DNA from: Pseudomonadota bacterium
GTDB taxonomy: Bacteria > Chloroflexota > UBA5177 > JAJPKF01
Assembly: GCA_021323865.1 (NCBI GenBank)
Contig: JAJPKF010000019.1
Span: 256,747 to 320,746 of the forward strand
Length of the DNA stretch: 64,000 nt
Direction of reading: 5' to 3'
A program made the translations under genes and the position numbers. Each line of letters starts with the position of its first letter. The stretch's first letter is position 1. Below the pieces are notes generated by a model. That model searched no databases. It worked only from the letters and a program-made list of their open reading frames with translations, and was not told the origin of the DNA. Shown here piece after piece: positions 55,928 through 64,000 of the stretch.

Positions 55928-56781
55928 TCGCCCGCGATGTCGGTCGCACCGCCGCGGCCACCAGACGAAGGACCGGCCCTCGGCTCGCGGTCGCCCTCCG
56001 GATTGGCCGTCGCGTGCTGCTTCCGGCCTCCGTCCTGGTCGGGTGCGTCCTGCTCTGGTACCTGCTGATCCTGGCCCTCAGCCTGCCTTCCTATATCCTC
56101 CCCACACCCCTGCAGGTTCTCCGCGCCCTCGTGGCCCGCCGCTGGGCATATCTGCCCGATGTCTGGACCACGACCCGAGAGATCGTGGCCGGGTTCGCGC
56201 TCGGTTTGGCGGTGGGATTGCCGCTGGCCGTCGCGATCTCCAGGACCCGCACCTTTCGCGATTCCCTCTACCCGCTCCTGATCTCGACCCAGATGGTGCC
56301 CCTCTTTGCCCTGGCGGCGCCGCTGACCATCCTCTTCTCATATGGGCAGATGACGCAGATCCTTGTGGCTGCCCTCTATGCCTTCTTCCCCATCGTGGTG
56401 ACCACCGCCGACGGTCTCAGCCGGGTCGATCCCGACCTGATCGTTCCCATCCGGGCCGCCGGGGCATCCGAATGGCGGATCTTTCGCAGCATCCGCATGC
56501 CCGCCGCGCTTCCGGCTCTGTTCAGTGGCTCCAAGCTGGCCGTCACCTTCGCGGTCGGCGGCGCCGTCATCGGCGAGTGGATCGGCGGCCAAAGCGGCCT
56601 CGGCTACTGGATGCGCTTTCAGAACGACTCGCTCGACATTTCGGGGATGTACGCCACGGTGGTCGTCCTCACGCTTCTGGGGGTGACGCTTTTCGGCATC
56701 GTCAGTCTCGCCGAGTACGTCCTGCTGCCCTGGCATCGACGGTCGCGCGCCGACCTCGGCAATCTCTGGCGTGGCACATGA
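55924..56781 (+). CDS. ABC transporter permease (ThiX-like)
   Basis: BPD-type permease: 'AAGASEWRIFRSIRMPAALPALFSGSKLAVTFAVGGAVIGEW'. Confidence 0.88.
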   Translation: MIARDVGRTAAATRRRTGPRLAVALRIGRRVLLPASVLVGCVLLWYLLILALSLPSYILPTPLQVLRALVARRWAYLPDVWTTTREIVAGFALGLAVGLPLAVAISRTRTFRDSLYPLLISTQMVPLFALAAPLTILFSYGQMTQILVAALYAFFPIVVTTADGLSRVDPDLIVPIRAAGASEWRIFRSIRMPAALPALFSGSKLAVTFAVGGAVIGEWIGGQSGLGYWMRFQNDSLDISGMYATVVVLTLLGVTLFGIVSLAEYVLLPWHRRSRADLGNLWRGT

Positions 56782-57782
56782 TCCGGTCCAGACCGATTCG
56801 CATCTTGACGGCGGTCTCGGCGGCTCTGATCCTGTCCGCGTGCGGCGCCTCCCGTCCCCAGGCATCCAGGCCGGCCCTGCAGCCGCTGACACTGTGGCTC
56901 GACTACACCCCCTGGGGCGCCCACGTCCCCCTCTACGTCGCTCAGTCCCGAGGCTATTTCCGGCGGCAGGGACTGCAGGTGGCCATTCGCGTGCCGGCCA
57001 ACCTCAGTGATCCGCTCAAGCTGGTCGCCCATGATCCGCATGCCCTCGGCATCGGCTACATGAGCGACGTGGTCACGGCCGAAAGCCAGGGTCTTCCGGT
57101 CGAGTCTGTGGCTGCCCTCGTCCAGCACCACTTGAACTGCATCATGACCCTCCGCTCCTCGGGCATCACCTCACCCCGGCAGCTGGCCGGCAAGAGCATC
57201 GGAGCGGCGGAAACACCGGCCGACAACGTCATCCTCAATACGGTCTTCAAACACGCGCACGTCCTCGGAAAGGTGCGCCGCGTCAACGTGAGCTTCGACT
57301 ACGTTCCGGCCCTCCTCCATCACACGGTCGATGCCATCGAGGGCGGCTATCAGGTGTGGGAGCGAGTCCAGATCGAGCAGCAGGGGCAACACGTGAACGT
57401 CATCCAGCTGCAGAAATGGGGCGTTCCCGACGAATATGAGCTGGTGCTGCTGGCCAACCGGACTGCCATCTCTCATGACCCCTCGGAGCTGCGCCGGTTC
57501 ATGACCGCTCTCCGGATGGGAGTGCGATTCGCAGTCGGCCACCCTCGGCGGGCTGTCCGGATCTTCGTCCACGACAATCCGGGCTATGCCGGTACCCGGA
57601 AGCAGGCACTGGTCTCGCGGAGCTGGCATCTGCTCATCCCCTTCGTGCAGCCTCCCGGAACACCGTTCGGCCGGCAGTCCGCGGCGCGTTGGGCGGCCCT
57701 CGGGGGCTGGATGTATCGGAACCACTTGGTCTCGAAGCGGGTTCCCGTGAGGGCACTGTTCACCGGTCGGTTCGATACTTGA
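56778..57782 (+). CDS. ABC transporter substrate-binding lipoprotein, NMT1/THI5-like (ThiY-like)
   Basis: ATGA overlap; lipobox ILSACG; LTLWLDYTPWGAHVPLYVAQSRGYFRRQGLQV. Confidence 0.88.
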   Translation: MIRSRPIRILTAVSAALILSACGASRPQASRPALQPLTLWLDYTPWGAHVPLYVAQSRGYFRRQGLQVAIRVPANLSDPLKLVAHDPHALGIGYMSDVVTAESQGLPVESVAALVQHHLNCIMTLRSSGITSPRQLAGKSIGAAETPADNVILNTVFKHAHVLGKVRRVNVSFDYVPALLHHTVDAIEGGYQVWERVQIEQQGQHVNVIQLQKWGVPDEYELVLLANRTAISHDPSELRRFMTALRMGVRFAVGHPRRAVRIFVHDNPGYAGTRKQALVSRSWHLLIPFVQPPGTPFGRQSAARWAALGGWMYRNHLVSKRVPVRALFTGRFDT

Positions 57783-58462
57783 TCCGCGCCGTCATCTTCG
57801 CCTCCGGCGAGATTGCCGACACGGAGTGGGTCGGAAGCCGGCTGCGTCCCGATGACCTGATCATCGCCGCCGACGGCGGTGTGCGCTATCCGCTTGCCCT
57901 TTCGGTGCCCGTGGCCGCCGCCATCGGCGACTTTGATTCCACGCCTCCCGAGCTGTTGCAGATCGTGTCCCGGAGCGCGGGCGAGGTGATCCGCTACCCG
58001 GAGCGCAAGGACAAAACGGATCTGGAGCTGGCGCTGGACTACGCTCGCGGCCGGGGCGTCGAAGAGGTGCTGATCTTCGGGGCCCTCGGCGGTCGCCTGG
58101 ATCATGCGCTGGCCAATGTGATGCTGCTGGCCGGGACGGCCGCCCACCCGTCGGTCCACATCCTGGAATCGGGGTATGCGCTGCACGTCGTTCACGACCG
58201 GCTGGAGATGGAGGGGGCGGTGGGAGATACCATCACCCTGCTCGCCCTCAGCGGCGACGCGGAGGGCGTCACCACGACTGGCCTCGAGTACGCGTTGGAG
58301 GATGGGATCATTCCAAGCGGTTCCACGCTGGGGGTCAGCAACGTCATGACCGCGGGCCGCTGCAGGATCGCCGTCAGGAGCGGCCGGCTGTTGGTGGTGC
58401 ATCTATCCGCCACGGCCGCCACGGATGCATCGGAGAGCGCTCAGCTCCCCTCGGGACGGTAA
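57779..58462 (+). CDS. thiN: Thiamine pyrophosphokinase
   Basis: TTG start overlapping previous stop; IIAADGGVRYPLAL, AIGDFDST, YPERKDKTDLELALDYA, GALGGRLDHALANV. Confidence 0.92.
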   Translation: MIRAVIFASGEIADTEWVGSRLRPDDLIIAADGGVRYPLALSVPVAAAIGDFDSTPPELLQIVSRSAGEVIRYPERKDKTDLELALDYARGRGVEEVLIFGALGGRLDHALANVMLLAGTAAHPSVHILESGYALHVVHDRLEMEGAVGDTITLLALSGDAEGVTTTGLEYALEDGIIPSGSTLGVSNVMTAGRCRIAVRSGRLLVVHLSATAATDASESAQLPSGR

Positions 58463-59022
58463 ATGGGGCGGCGGATGCTCAAGACGCCCTTCCATTCGTG
58501 CGGGAGCGCCTCAAGTCCAGCGCCCGGGAGACAGAACTCCGGCGATGGGCCGAGGGAGAGGGTTCGCTGCCACCAGACCGCCGTCGGCCCGGCGGAGGCC
58601 TCCATGCGTCGCAGCGCGACCTCGTAGCTCATCCCGAAGGGCTTGTCGAGCCAGACGGCGGAGGCGGCAGCGGACAGGTGCCCGCTACGCCGCCCTCTGG
58701 GGCGAAGCAGAGTGCCGGTTGCCCAGTATGCCAGTCCGGCCACATCCTCGTGAGCCGCTCCCAGGTCGGTGGTCGCGGCAAGGCTGTCGCGGATTGCGCC
58801 GTCGAGCCCGTCGATGGCGGCGCTCGACTCGAGGAGATACCAATCCTCATAGCCGGCCTGATTCGGGAGCCAGGCCGGGCCCTCAACGCGGAACGCCCAG
58901 GACTCGATGAAGCCCTGGGGGGACGCTTCCGCCAGACGCCGGTGAAACGCGGCCAGCGCCGACTCGTATGCGTCGGCGGCTGCGCTCGCCGACGGCTGGT
59001 GCCAGAACACGTACGCCAGCAT
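58441..59022 (-). CDS. Hypothetical protein
   Basis: MLAYVFWHQPSASAAADAYESALAAFHRRLAEASPQGFIESWAFRVEGPAWLPNQAGYEDWYLLESSAA. Confidence 0.65.
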   Translation of the reverse strand: MLAYVFWHQPSASAAADAYESALAAFHRRLAEASPQGFIESWAFRVEGPAWLPNQAGYEDWYLLESSAAIDGLDGAIRDSLAATTDLGAAHEDVAGLAYWATGTLLRPRGRRSGHLSAAASAVWLDKPFGMSYEVALRRMEASAGPTAVWWQRTLSLGPSPEFCLPGAGLEALPHEWKGVLSIRRPIYRPEGS

Positions 59023-59128
59023 GCCGTCCTCCTGGTGTTCGCCCAATCGTACCCAGTTTCGCGCGGGCTCACTAGTATCCTGAATCGTGGCTCGCCGGCG
59101 CTCGGGCGAGCACCCGCGAAATGGAGAC

Positions 59129-60439
59129 ATGGCCCAGAAGACGGTTCTCTTCAAACACCTCGAGCAGCCCGAGATCCACCGGCTCGACGTCTACCGGGAT
59201 GCCGGCGGCTACGGCGCGCTGCGCACCGCCGTGAACGACCTGGCCCCGGCTGAGGTCACGCAGATGGTCAAAGACTCGGGCCTGCGTGGACGTGGCGGCG
59301 CCGGCTTCCCCACCGGTATGAAGTGGAGTTTTCTACCCAAGGAGTACGACACCTCGTATCTGGTCTGCAATGCCGACGAGAGCGAGCCGGGCGCCTTCAA
59401 GGACCGTGAGCTGATGGAACGGAACCCTCATCAGCTCATCGAGGGCTGTTTGCTGGCCGCGTATGCCATCCGAGCGCGGCACGCCTTCATCTACGTGCGC
59501 GGCGAGTATCTGGCCATCAAGGAGCTTCTGGACGCGGCCATCGAACAGGCGCGTCAGGCCGGCCTGGTGGGCGAGCGCATCTTCGGCAAGGACTGGGGCT
59601 GCGAGGTCAGCGTTTATCGCGGCGCCGGGGCTTACATCTGCGGGGAGGAGTCCGCCATGCTCGACTCTCTCGAAGGCTTCCGCGGCTTCCCTCGCTTGCG
59701 CCCGCCATTCCCGGCCGTTCGCGGCCTCTACGGAAAGCCGACCGTGGTCAACAACGTCGAGACGCTGGCCAACGTGCCCCACATCGTGGCCAATGGGGCA
59801 GAGTGGTTCAAGTCGACGGGCACCGAGAAGAGCCCGGGAACCAAGATTTGCTCCATCTCCGGACCGGTCAACCGTCCGGGCAACTACGAGCTGGAGATGG
59901 GCACGCCCTTTCGATACCTCCTCGAGGATTGCGCGGGCGGCATGGCCGGCGGGAAGTCGCTCAAGGCCTACATTCCCGGCGGCGCCTCCGCGCCCATGCT
60001 TCCGGGCGACTGTCAGGACGTGGGCATCGACTTCGAGTCATATCCGGCCGCCGGGTCCACTATGGGCTCCGCCAGCTTCATCCTCTTCCCGGAGGATTGC
60101 TGCATCGTCTTCGCCCAGCTCCGCATCAGTGAGTTTTTCAGCCACGAATCATGCGGCAAGTGCACACCCTGCCGGGAGGGGAGTCGGTGGTTGCGCCAGA
60201 TGGTGGAACGCATCGAAGAGGGCGGTGGCCGTGAGGAAGATCTGCCCATCCTCTTGGACGTCACCGACAACATGGTGGGCAAGTGCTTCTGCGCGCTGGG
60301 CGATTTCGCCACATCCAACATCGTCGCCAGCATTCGACACTTCCGGCATGAGTACGAGCAGCATATTCGCGAGCGTCGCTGTCCGTTCCGGCCCCATCCG
60401 GCCGCCGAGCCGCTCCTGCAAATCGCCGGAGTCGCCTGA
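59129..60439 (+). CDS. nuoF: NADH-quinone oxidoreductase subunit F
   Basis: GLRGRGGAGFPTGMKWSFLPK, YICGEESAMLDSLEG, ESCGKCTPCREG. Confidence 0.93.
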   Translation: MAQKTVLFKHLEQPEIHRLDVYRDAGGYGALRTAVNDLAPAEVTQMVKDSGLRGRGGAGFPTGMKWSFLPKEYDTSYLVCNADESEPGAFKDRELMERNPHQLIEGCLLAAYAIRARHAFIYVRGEYLAIKELLDAAIEQARQAGLVGERIFGKDWGCEVSVYRGAGAYICGEESAMLDSLEGFRGFPRLRPPFPAVRGLYGKPTVVNNVETLANVPHIVANGAEWFKSTGTEKSPGTKICSISGPVNRPGNYELEMGTPFRYLLEDCAGGMAGGKSLKAYIPGGASAPMLPGDCQDVGIDFESYPAAGSTMGSASFILFPEDCCIVFAQLRISEFFSHESCGKCTPCREGSRWLRQMVERIEEGGGREEDLPILLDVTDNMVGKCFCALGDFATSNIVASIRHFRHEYEQHIRERRCPFRPHPAAEPLLQIAGVA

Positions 60440-60446
60440 GGCATCC

Positions 60447-61421
60447 ATGAGCACCACACCTCGCCTCGATCTGACCATCCGGCCCCGCCGCCGGGAGGAC
60501 GACGAGCGCATACTGGAGATCTTCGCCCAATACGAGGACGCCTTCCTGATGACCCTCGAGTCCCTGCGCTTTCACATGGACGAGCGGGTTCGCGAACCGG
60601 GCATGGAGCCGCAGAGCCGCGTCGCCGAGTCCGACGGTCGCGTCGTCGGCGACTCGTACCTGGAGCCCCACGGCTGGACGACCGAGCAGGGGGTGTTCTT
60701 CACGCAGATCGAGGTCGACCGGGATCTCTGGGGCAACGGCATCGGGAGCCGGCTGTGGCAGGACGTCGAGGAGCTGCTCCGGGAACGGCAGGCGCGCAAG
60801 GTTTACACGCGTATCGCCGAGGACATGGAGCATTCCCGGCAATTCGCGTCTGCCCGCGGCTTCGCGCCCACGGGCCGCGCGGAGCGCTACTCCCGACTGG
60901 ACGTCGCGGCCGCCAACCTGGAGGGGTACGAGGGCATCGAGGACGCGCTCCGTGCCCGGGGAATCGTCATCAAACCGCTGTCCGAGGTGGATTACAAGGA
61001 TGAGACGTTCGTTCGGGGGCTCTATGACGCTGCCACCGCGGCGGTCCGCGACATCCCGAGCACGGAGGACTTTCGACCCACGCCCTATGAGGTCTGGCGG
61101 CAGAACTTCCTAAAGAGCCCGTCGAGCAAACCCGAGGCCTACTTCGTCGCCTTCCACGATGGCCGGCCCATCGGGCTGGCGAACCTCAGCATCAATTCGA
61201 AGACGCTGGCTTTCAATGGGCTCACCGGCGTCATGCCCGAATTCCGGGGCATGGGCGTGGCTCGCGGCCTCAAGCTGCGCACCATCGAGTGGTCTCGAGC
61301 CAACGGCATCACCCACATCCACACCAGCAACGATGCCGAGAACAAGCGGATGCTGGCCATCAACGTGCGTCTGGGCTATCAGCCGCTGCCCGCTCGCGAG
61401 GAGTGGCTGAAGGAGCTGTAG
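60447..61421 (+). CDS. Tandem GNAT-domain acetyltransferase
   Basis: ATG at 60447; two GNAT-like halves: 'QIEVDRDLWGNGIGSRLWQDVEELL' and 'TGVMPEFRGMGVARGLKLRTIEWSRANGITHIHTSNDAENKRMLAINVRLGYQP'. Confidence 0.88.
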   Translation: MSTTPRLDLTIRPRRREDDERILEIFAQYEDAFLMTLESLRFHMDERVREPGMEPQSRVAESDGRVVGDSYLEPHGWTTEQGVFFTQIEVDRDLWGNGIGSRLWQDVEELLRERQARKVYTRIAEDMEHSRQFASARGFAPTGRAERYSRLDVAAANLEGYEGIEDALRARGIVIKPLSEVDYKDETFVRGLYDAATAAVRDIPSTEDFRPTPYEVWRQNFLKSPSSKPEAYFVAFHDGRPIGLANLSINSKTLAFNGLTGVMPEFRGMGVARGLKLRTIEWSRANGITHIHTSNDAENKRMLAINVRLGYQPLPAREEWLKEL

Positions 61422-61430
61422 CCGTTCGGT

Positions 61431-61474
61431 GCTGCCAAGGGCGGTAGCCGGGATCGCCGAGCAGCCTTGGCAGC
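61431..61474. terminator. Perfect 10-bp inverted repeat, probable U-tract-less terminator
   Basis: GCTGCCAAGG-N24-CCTTGGCAGC starting 10 nt after the GNAT stop codon. Confidence 0.55.
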
Positions 61475-61827
61475 GGCGCTGGTATCGAGCGTGATGGGGG
61501 TTCCTGTCTCGGGAACCGACGTCCTTCCGCTCTGTCGACTGGGCAGGGACAGATGTGAAAGCCGGTTTCACGCCGGCCGCGGCTGGGCTGCCGAGCGGTA
61601 TCTCCTGGCCCGGTTGCGGGTGCTGCGGCCTCGACGCGGTTGAGCAACCTGTAGCTGCCGCCTCCCCGCTGCCGAGGCGCTCGGGCTGCACCCCAGGCGT
61701 CGACCCGGCAAACCGGCCTCCGACGGGGCGTCTTCGCATCCATGCAGTTCAGGTGACTGCGTGGACAGTCGGCTGAAGAATCCAGCCCGCCGGCCCCGTA
61801 TCATCTGAGGTCCCCAATCGCCCAAAC

Positions 61828-63051
61828 ATGCGAGCCGTCATGCCCCGACTTCCGCGCTCCCTCTACGCCCTGTGCTTCGCCGTCTTCGTCGCCTACATGG
61901 GCGGCGGCATGGTGGGGACCGTGCGCGTGCTCTTCGTGCGGCACCAGGGCGGCTCGCTGGGCATCATCAGCGCCATGACCGCGGCCTTTCTGGTTGCCAA
62001 CTTCGTGTGCCAGTACCCATGGGGTTGGCTCTCGGACCGCTGGGGCCGCCGGACAGTGCTGGTCATCGGCTTGGTGCTGCAGTCCGTGGTGGGGTTCCTC
62101 TATATCACGGTGAACGATCCCGTCCTGTTCGTGGTTCTGCGGGTATTCGAGGGAGCGGCCGCGGCCAGCAGCCTTCCCGTGGCGCGCGCCGCCATCGCCG
62201 ATATGGTGCCCGACGAACTGCGAGGCCGGGCGTACGGCATCTTCGCGGCCTTCCTCAACATGGGCTTCCTCTTCGGGCCTGCTGCCGGCGGACTCCTGGC
62301 CGTCGTCGGCTACGCGTGGGTGTTCGTGATCGCCGGGATCCTCCGCTTTGCCGGGGCAGCGGGCGTCCTCCTGGCGCTTGGCTCCATGCCGGTCCGACCG
62401 ATCCCCACCGAGGCAGAGACGGGCATGCCCGCCGCCCGTGCGCGCGACCTACTGAACTTCGGCCTGGTCGCGGCCTACGTGATCGCCTTCGGCGATTACC
62501 TCTGGCTCGGCTTCGAGATGACCCTGGCGCCCCTGTGGATGCGGCATCATCTGGGCGCCACGCTGCCGCTCATCGGCCTCACCTACTCCGCCTGGGCCCT
62601 ACCCAACGCCATCATGTCGCCCATCGGCGGCCGGCTGGCCGACCGCCACCGGCGCTGGGTCCTCATCCTGGTCGGCGGTCTGAGCCAGATTCCGATGTAC
62701 CTCATGTACGCCTTCGCCGGCTCCATCTATCCGGTCATGGCCGGGTTCGCGGTGCAGGCGACCCTCTACGCCGTGATCTCGCCGGCCGTCGACGCCCATG
62801 TTGCCCATGCCTCACCCGCGGCGCTGCGTGGCCGGGTCCAGAGCGTCTACTCCGCGGTGGGGACCGTTGGCGCCTTCGCGGGCGCCACCGTCTTCGTGCC
62901 GTTGTATGCGATCAGCTTCCGGCTGCCCTTGATTGCCCTGGCGACCGGCTATGCCGTGCTGGTCATGGTCGGCGGCTTGATGGTCCGGGCCTGGAGCCTG
63001 CGGACGCCCGCCGGGACGCGGGTGCCGGCCGGCCTTTCGCACACGGCCTGA
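61828..63051 (+). CDS. MFS transporter
   Basis: Multi-TM; 'CQYPWGWLSDRWGRRTVLVIGLVLQS', 'GGRLADRHRRWVLI'. Confidence 0.92.
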   Translation: MRAVMPRLPRSLYALCFAVFVAYMGGGMVGTVRVLFVRHQGGSLGIISAMTAAFLVANFVCQYPWGWLSDRWGRRTVLVIGLVLQSVVGFLYITVNDPVLFVVLRVFEGAAAASSLPVARAAIADMVPDELRGRAYGIFAAFLNMGFLFGPAAGGLLAVVGYAWVFVIAGILRFAGAAGVLLALGSMPVRPIPTEAETGMPAARARDLLNFGLVAAYVIAFGDYLWLGFEMTLAPLWMRHHLGATLPLIGLTYSAWALPNAIMSPIGGRLADRHRRWVLILVGGLSQIPMYLMYAFAGSIYPVMAGFAVQATLYAVISPAVDAHVAHASPAALRGRVQSVYSAVGTVGAFAGATVFVPLYAISFRLPLIALATGYAVLVMVGGLMVRAWSLRTPAGTRVPAGLSHTA

Positions 63052-63188
63052 CAGATACTCAGCAATGAGACCGATCTCGCTCTCGAGAAAGGTGGTGGCG
63101 CCGTAGGGGTCGGCGTCTGCGCGCCCCTGAGCGTTGGCGAAGAAGTGATTCCCCAGCGTCTCCAGCCACCGGAGACGTACGGTGGCAG

Positions 63189-63959
63189 CTACTCAGCCTC
63201 TCGCCAGATCTCCTCGGCGATGGGATGCTGCATCTCTTCCTGGAGGTGCGCCACCAGACCCACGGACCGCGCCATGATGCCCAGTCCCCGGCAGATCTGC
63301 CAGCGGATGCCCATCTGTCCGACCAGCGCGCCGATTGCGCCGGTGACGTTCAGCGGCAGCCGCTTCCCGTATTGGCGCTCGGCCTCGGCTTCGACGGCCA
63401 GCATGAGCTGTACGTGGCGCCCGGAAAGGCCATGGCGCTCCCCGAGCTCCAGCAGCCGGCTTGCCCTCGGGTCGCCCGCTCGATGGATCGGGTGCCCAAT
63501 GCCCGGAATTAACGCCCTGCGTTCATGGTGGTCCGTAACGATGGCCTGGGCGATCTGCTCGACGGCCGCCTCCGCGTCGGCTCCCGCCAGACCTTCCTGC
63601 AGCATACGGGCGGCGCCCTCCATGGTCCCCACGAACACCGAGCCGAGCCCCAGAATGCCCGCCGCGACCGCCGCCTGGAGCGCCTCCGGCGCGCCCAGAT
63701 AGGTGAGACGGGCGGCGAGCGTGTTGGGCGTGAGACCGTGCTCGACCAGGGAGACCAGCATGGCGTTGAAGACCGCCGATTCGTCGTCGCCGGGCATCCG
63801 GCCCGTCATCTCAAGAAACGCCATCTGACCGAGATCGAGCCGGCCCATCAGCTCGGTCAGATCGTGGCCATGGACGAGAATCCGGTCTGCGGTGATGCCC
63901 GCCATCGAGGACCGCTGCCGCTCTCGCCCGTCCCCGCCGGCCGCCTCGCTCTCGCTCAT
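63189..63959 (-). CDS. Citrate synthase-family protein, citryl-CoA lyase-like
   Basis: DHHERRALIPGIGHPIHRAGDPRASRLLELGE..., LPLNVTGAIGALVGQMGI. Confidence 0.82.
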   Translation of the reverse strand: MSESEAAGGDGRERQRSSMAGITADRILVHGHDLTELMGRLDLGQMAFLEMTGRMPGDDESAVFNAMLVSLVEHGLTPNTLAARLTYLGAPEALQAAVAAGILGLGSVFVGTMEGAARMLQEGLAGADAEAAVEQIAQAIVTDHHERRALIPGIGHPIHRAGDPRASRLLELGERHGLSGRHVQLMLAVEAEAERQYGKRLPLNVTGAIGALVGQMGIRWQICRGLGIMARSVGLVAHLQEEMQHPIAEEIWREAE

Positions 63960-64000
63960 CTCAGCCTCGAGCCACTCGCCCGCCGGCCTCGAGCTGCTCA

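Noticed and set aside
56043-56777. Extended N-terminus of the 579-aa + strand ORF
   Set aside because: It is out of frame with the permease gene and low complexity. The real lipoprotein starts at ATG 56778 in an ATGA overlap.
59463-60446. Extended N-terminus of the 652-aa ORF ahead of the tandem GNAT protein
   Set aside because: Overlaps nuoF in another frame with Ser/Ala/Arg-rich nonsense; the GNAT gene starts at ATG 60447.
61490-61780. Cobalamin riboswitch on the minus strand
   Set aside because: Only scattered similarity (GCCGGCGTGAAACCGGC and an imperfect B12-box-like stretch), no downstream minus-strand gene and no continuous match to the conserved core; kept only as a structured-region finding.
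1-64000. tRNA genes, rRNA genes, IS elements, prophage or CRISPR arrays
   Set aside because: Looked for TpsiC-like GGTTCRANTCC motifs in plausible cloverleaf context, transposase/integrase ORFs and repeat-spacer patterns; none convincing. The ttcgaacctgacc near 55060 belongs to the TPP riboswitch.

Overview
This 64 kb high-GC bacterial chromosomal window is densely coding and looks mostly like housekeeping or core-accessory genome. I saw no CRISPR array, prophage, transposase, rRNA or recognisable tRNA. Gene content would fit a Chloroflexota/Dormibacterota-like lineage, but that is inference only. Recognisable genes and modules include: fmt (partial), DUF503, acs, rlmN-rpe, rpmB, an ABC-2 exporter, a B12-binding radical SAM plus GT2 pair, fumC, a Fur-family regulator plus VIT-like transporter, GH130, a MalK/UgpC-type ATPase, dprA, a clan GH-A glycosidase with a His-rich linker, a patatin-like protein, an AI-2E family transporter, dgt-rpoD, miaA-folC, secG, a NarL-type two-component system, thyX, recD2-like, ruvB-ruvA, an ECF sigma factor with an Ogt/Ada fusion, a TPP riboswitch with a thiamine-type ABC transporter and thiN, nuoF, an MFS transporter and a citrate synthase-family lyase. 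The items most worth a second look are: (1) an ECF sigma gene followed at once by an O6-methylguanine methyltransferase with an Ada-type Cys4 domain at its C-terminus, with nested palindromes in the divergent promoter region; (2) a tandem cluster of four very small membrane-peptide genes, two absent from the ORF track, behind a near-consensus sigma54-like -24/-12 element; (3) a probable stand-alone structured RNA with a strong promoter, an intrinsic terminator and an alternative pairing; (4) rlmN, which has no ATG/GTG/TTG available for its full-length N-terminus but has an ATA behind a GGAGGT; and (5) several degenerate-receiver or unusual domain-fusion proteins. All calls come from reading the sequence and supplied translations; no database searches were run.
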